Part shown: positions 5,923-8,630 of the stretch, piece by piece
Layout of the letters: each line of letters starts with the position of its first letter
How positions within the stretch are numbered: the first letter of the stretch is position 1
From: Nitrososphaerales archaeon TH5893
Lineage (GTDB): Archaea; Thermoproteota; Nitrososphaeria; Nitrososphaerales; Nitrososphaeraceae
DNA length: 8,630 bases
NCBI GenBank assembly: GCA_014523685.1
Contig: JAATVT010000233.1
Span: forward strand, 1 to 8,630
Direction: 5' to 3'
Made by a program: the position numbers and the translations under genes
The notes under the pieces: generated by a model
The model's input: only the letters and a program-made list of their open reading frames with translations
Told to the model about the DNA's origin: nothing
Databases searched by the model: none

Positions 5923-7007
5923 AGTGGTTATCAGGCAGATTAGAACATCTCTCTAGACTAGATTATTATTCTAAACCTACTGACAATGGTGGGCGGTACG
6001 TAAGACTGGATTCTAATGAAAACCTGATGTTGGACAGGAAATTTACATTAGAAATCATTGCAAAAGCAATTAAGGATGTTGACTTGAGATTCTATCCAAA
6101 GCAAGAATATGAAGACTTTCTATATCGACAGCTAAAGAAATATCTCGGAATTGAGGAGAACTACATTGCGGCAGGGAGCGGCTCGGATCAAATAATAGAT
6201 CTCCTACTTTCAATAATCGGACCAGGAAAACGTGTTACCGTATTAACACCCACATTTTCCTATTTTCTTAATCGATGCGAATTGCACGGACTAAAATTGG
6301 AGAGTGTACCTTTGCGAAGGGAAAATAATACCATATGCGAAAGTGATTTCTTCAAGCTTGCCAAACAATCTGAAATTGTATATATTTGCTCCCCAAATAA
6401 CCCCACCGGTAATCAATTTGACAAAGAGTTAATGATGGATATGATAACAAGTCTACAAAATAAACTAATTCTGATAGACGAAGCTTATGTTGAATTCGCA
6501 GACTATTCTTTGGCCTCTTCAGTTACCAAATATGAAAATATCGTTGTATTCCGTACGTTATCAAAGGCTTTTGGGTTGGCTGGAGCAAGGGTCGGCTATA
6601 TGGTAGCAAACGAAAATCTAGTCCGAGTCTTCAGGTCTAGAATTCAGTTACCCTATTCCCTAGGTACATTGTCACTTAGAATAGCAAGCATGGCCTTAGT
6701 TCGAAGTAACCAGGTTAGAAAAACAATAGAGAGGATTAAGAGGGAAAGAGAAAAAATATTTGAAAATCTTTCCAAAATAAATGGCATTAAAGTCTTTAAA
6801 TCTGATTCAAACTTTTTATTCTTAGAATGCTGTGAATTATACTACCAAAACATAGTTAAGCAGTTACATAGAGCGAGGGTTTCTGTTAGAATGCTGGGTA
6901 ATATTGATGGCCGTGCCGGATGTTTGAGAGTAACTGTAGGTACAAGAGAAATGAACGCTAGATTTCTCAAAGCAATTGAAATAGTTAGCGATCACAACAA
7001 AATTTGA
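5919..7007 (+). CDS. hisC: Histidinol-phosphate aminotransferase
   Basis: PLP-dependent transfer of an amino group from glutamate to imidazole-acetol phosphate, giving histidinol phosphate. The 362-residue length is normal for HisC. Fold-type I class I/II aminotransferase motifs appear in order: substrate-side DSNENL (31-36), GSGSDQII (86-93) in the PLP phosphate-binding turn, SPNNPTG (158-164) with N161, IDEAYVEF (186-193) with D187 and Y190, TLSKAFGLAGARVGY (213-227) with the Schiff-base lysine K216 and R224, and CLRVTVGT (335-342) with the substrate-carboxylate arginine R337. The ATG start overlaps the hisD stop (ATGA, 5919-5922), pointing to coupled translation within one operon. HisC is preferred over other aminotransferases because of the DEAY(V/I)EF and TLSKAFGLAGxRxGY signatures and the position after hisD. 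Confidence 0.94.
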   Translation: MKWLSGRLEHLSRLDYYSKPTDNGGRYVRLDSNENLMLDRKFTLEIIAKAIKDVDLRFYPKQEYEDFLYRQLKKYLGIEENYIAAGSGSDQIIDLLLSIIGPGKRVTVLTPTFSYFLNRCELHGLKLESVPLRRENNTICESDFFKLAKQSEIVYICSPNNPTGNQFDKELMMDMITSLQNKLILIDEAYVEFADYSLASSVTKYENIVVFRTLSKAFGLAGARVGYMVANENLVRVFRSRIQLPYSLGTLSLRIASMALVRSNQVRKTIERIKREREKIFENLSKINGIKVFKSDSNFLFLECCELYYQNIVKQLHRARVSVRMLGNIDGRAGCLRVTVGTREMNARFLKAIEIVSDHNKI

Positions 7008-7010
7008 GGA
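7005..7010 (+). promoter_or_regulatory. Shine-Dalgarno sequence for the HAD gene, overlapping the hisC stop
   Basis: TGAGGA, made of the hisC TGA plus GGA, complements the archaeal 16S anti-SD (CCUCC) and lies 9 nt before the ATG at 7020. It supports that start and is the only good SD in the operon, at the only junction where the genes do not overlap. Confidence 0.55.
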
Positions 7011-7019
7011 AATCAGTCA

Positions 7020-8018
7020 ATGGTAAGTCAATCAGAAATAGAACTTCTCAACAGTGTTGACTGTGCACTATTTGATATCGATGGTGTTTTGGTTGATGTT
7101 AGAAATTCATATAGTCTTGCCATTAAAATGACTATCGAATTTGTAACGAAACTTATGATGGGAATCTCCTTTGCCAGAAAGCAGGTACCAGATACACTTC
7201 TTCTAAAGTTCAAGCAAACAGGAGGTTTTAACAATGAGATTGATATTAGCTATGCCATTATTCTCGCATTGTTGTCTAGGCCCATTAATGAATCACAATC
7301 CGATAAGAGACATTTTCTTTTTACAGTCGCCGAAAATGCTGATGAGACTGGAATATTGTCAGTTGAAAAATATCTGTCCACATTGTCGACTCCGTCACAT
7401 ATCGAAAAACTAAAGGCGGATTTAGTGTATCCTGCCCCAGTTGGAAGAAGTTTGCTTGCGACTGTGTTTGACGAGTTTTTTTACGGTCCTGCACTGTTTC
7501 AAGAGCAACACAATATGAAACCACTCTACTATCATGGCAAACCTTTAATCGAAAATGATAAGATGATAATTAGAGATAGAACTCTGAAAGTTATCTCAGA
7601 AAAATTTCAGGGAAATCTTGCTACCATTTCCGGAAGAAGTAGAATTGCAGCTCAGCACACATTAAGATCACTTTTCAAAATTTTCAATCCAATGGCCTCA
7701 GTATTCCTAGAGGACGAGGATCGTATACACTGGAAACCCAACCCTTATTCCATAAAAAGGGCCATGAATTATCTCGGAGCTGAGACTGCATTTTATGTGG
7801 GAGATTCAATTGAGGACTTATATATGACTAAAAAAGCAGAGAGGGATGCTGATGTCAAAATTTTATTTGTTGGCGTTTACGGCTGCAGTGTGCAACCCGA
7901 AGAAACTGTAAGAAGGTTTAATGAGGGTCATGCAGACATAGTGATAAAAAATGTGAACTGTTTGTTTCAACTAGTAGACAATACCGATCAGAATTTAATA
8001 CACAAAAAAAGCTTATGA
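7020..8018 (+). CDS. HAD-superfamily hydrolase (TIGR01548-like), candidate histidinol-phosphate phosphatase
   Basis: A 332-residue cytosolic HAD phosphatase with the full active site: motif I DIDGVLVDV (19-27; nucleophile D19, acid/base D21), motif II S204 in TISGR, motif III K239 in HWKPNP, and motif IV GDSIEDL (261-267; D262, D266) for Mg2+. The long stretch between motifs I and II is a large cap, as in subfamily IA; it contains FKQTGGFNNE (64-73), which I recall as characteristic of the TIGR01548 group known from haloarchaea and cyanobacteria. That group has no assigned substrate that I know of. Because the gene directly follows hisC in a hisG-hisD-hisC operon, dephosphorylation of histidinol phosphate, the step between HisC and HisD, is the likely role; this is inference from context. 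Other sugar-phosphate or nucleotide substrates remain possible. Start: ATG with a good SD 9 nt upstream. Confidence 0.85.
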   Translation: MVSQSEIELLNSVDCALFDIDGVLVDVRNSYSLAIKMTIEFVTKLMMGISFARKQVPDTLLLKFKQTGGFNNEIDISYAIILALLSRPINESQSDKRHFLFTVAENADETGILSVEKYLSTLSTPSHIEKLKADLVYPAPVGRSLLATVFDEFFYGPALFQEQHNMKPLYYHGKPLIENDKMIIRDRTLKVISEKFQGNLATISGRSRIAAQHTLRSLFKIFNPMASVFLEDEDRIHWKPNPYSIKRAMNYLGAETAFYVGDSIEDLYMTKKAERDADVKILFVGVYGCSVQPEETVRRFNEGHADIVIKNVNCLFQLVDNTDQNLIHKKSL

Positions 8019-8228
8019 ATGGACCGATTTATTGGCTAATAATAAGTATCAAATCGGCATCCGCTCCAATTCCGTCGATTCTTTAAGGTCTCACATCACA
8101 ATTTCAGATTTTACATGTCTAAGGGTGCACATTTTCTTCTAGCTATGGATCCTCCATCGAACTGAGTCCTAAGTGACAATTGGTTTTATTGTGGGCAAAG
8201 GTCGTATTGATATTAACCAACTTCCCAC
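8019..8228. other. Convergent intergenic region between the his operon and the dehydrogenase-like gene
   Basis: This 210-nt gap separates two converging genes. It has no convincing ORF, tRNA or remnant of a further his gene. A short inverted repeat, ACAAT-(7 nt)-ATTGT at 8176-8192 with a T-rich loop, could take part in termination, but the 5-bp stem is weak. Confidence 0.5.
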
Positions 8229-8630
8229 TTAATCCCCAAACAAATTATTTTCATTAGAACCATCTCCAGTGTCTTCTCCAGCGTCCTGGTCAGTGGAAGA
8301 TTCTTCTCCGTTCTGATCCTCAGGGGTCGGTTCCTCTTCCTGGTCGGGTGTCGATACTTGTTCCCCACTTGAAAAACTCAAAGGAGCGGGTGGAGATTCA
8401 GGGGCTCCAGATACTATTTTGAATATTTTCCCTTGTCCAATAGAAACAACATAAAGGTACCCATCAGGGCCAACCTCAATATCAGTAATGCCTGCAAATC
8501 CCTGTCCAAAAATTATATCTTCGAGACCTGGCGATGTTGGAAGTTGTATTATCTTGTCTGAAAGGGCTTCTGGCAATTCCAATCCGGTCCTCTCTTGGTT
8601 AAGGTCGAAATGATAGAGTCTTCCATTGTG
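8229..8630 (-). CDS. Glucose/sorbosone dehydrogenase-like (PQQ-type) protein, C-terminal part only
   Basis: The minus-strand frame stays open to the right edge, giving the last 133 residues of a longer protein; the TTG at 8580-8582 is an internal leucine codon. The visible start reads HNGRLYHFDLNQERTGL, followed by IIFGQGFAGITDIEVGPDGY and LYVVSIGQGKIFKIV. This is the closing-blade pattern of six-bladed beta-propeller glucose/sorbosone dehydrogenase-like proteins common in ammonia-oxidising archaea, which are usually exported. PQQ or metal ligands cannot be judged because the catalytic part is outside the window. After FKIV comes a 60-residue tail (bases 8232-8411) rich in Pro, Ser, Gly, Asp and Glu, with 17 acidic residues and no Lys, Arg or His, so probably disordered. 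No C-terminal membrane anchor is visible. The gene is convergent with the his operon and not part of it. Confidence 0.72.
   Translation of the reverse strand, partial: HNGRLYHFDLNQERTGLELPEALSDKIIQLPTSPGLEDIIFGQGFAGITDIEVGPDGYLYVVSIGQGKIFKIVSGAPESPPAPLSFSSGEQVSTPDQEEEPTPEDQNGEESSTDQDAGEDTGDGSNENNLFGD

Noticed and set aside
8015..8086. Short ORF overlapping the HAD stop (ATGA), 23 codons
   Set aside because: It is too short and unlike any His-pathway protein, and nothing continues it in the other frames. The overlap could arise by chance in AT-rich DNA.
8176..8192. Inverted repeat ACAAT/ATTGT as a bidirectional terminator
   Set aside because: A 5-bp AT-rich stem is too weak to call and archaea rarely depend on hairpins for termination; it is mentioned only within the intergenic entry.

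Overview
The window most likely comes from an ammonia-oxidising archaeon (Nitrososphaeria/Thaumarchaeota, probably Nitrososphaeraceae). The DNA is AT-rich with lysine- and isoleucine-rich proteins, TATA-like boxes sit close upstream of start codons, and genes overlap by four bases. The gene set also fits: prealbumin-like surface domains, a sugar/sorbosone-dehydrogenase-like protein, and a histidine operon containing a TIGR01548-type HAD phosphatase. This placement is inferred from remembered family resemblance, not from a search.

Region by region. (1) Positions 2-2011 (+) hold the 3' part of a large, probably secreted or surface-displayed modular protein. It begins in the window with 29 Pro-Thr dipeptides encoded by a hexanucleotide array. 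Then come about six short Gln-rich helical repeats, two prealbumin/SpaA-like beta domains and two copies of an unrecognised ~130-residue domain. The reading frame is open to the left edge, so the gene starts outside the window. (2) Positions 2012-2277 are intergenic, with a T-rich probable terminator and a TATA-like box. (3) Positions 2278-3537 (+) encode a class II (bacterial 'degradative'-type) HMG-CoA reductase with every catalytic residue in place, presumably supplying mevalonate for isoprenoid lipids. (4) Positions 3629-8018 (+) form a compact histidine operon, hisG-hisD-hisC-HAD, with 4-nt overlaps at the first two junctions and a 12-nt gap with a Shine-Dalgarno sequence at the third. 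It covers the first step (HisG), the aminotransferase step (HisC), the final two oxidations (HisD) and, by inference, the histinol-phosphate phosphatase step (HAD). hisB, hisH, hisA, hisF and hisI/E are not in the window. (5) Positions 8019-8228 are a convergent intergenic region. (6) Positions 8229-8630 (-) are the C-terminal end of a glucose/sorbosone-dehydrogenase-like beta-propeller protein with an acidic, probably disordered tail; its N-terminal part lies beyond the right edge.

The most interesting points are the architecture of the modular protein (including the unrecognised duplicated C-terminal domain), a template-strand G-quadruplex motif inside its Pro-Thr coding array, and the HAD enzyme as candidate for the histidinol-phosphatase step. 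No tRNA, rRNA, CRISPR array, insertion sequence or attachment site was seen.
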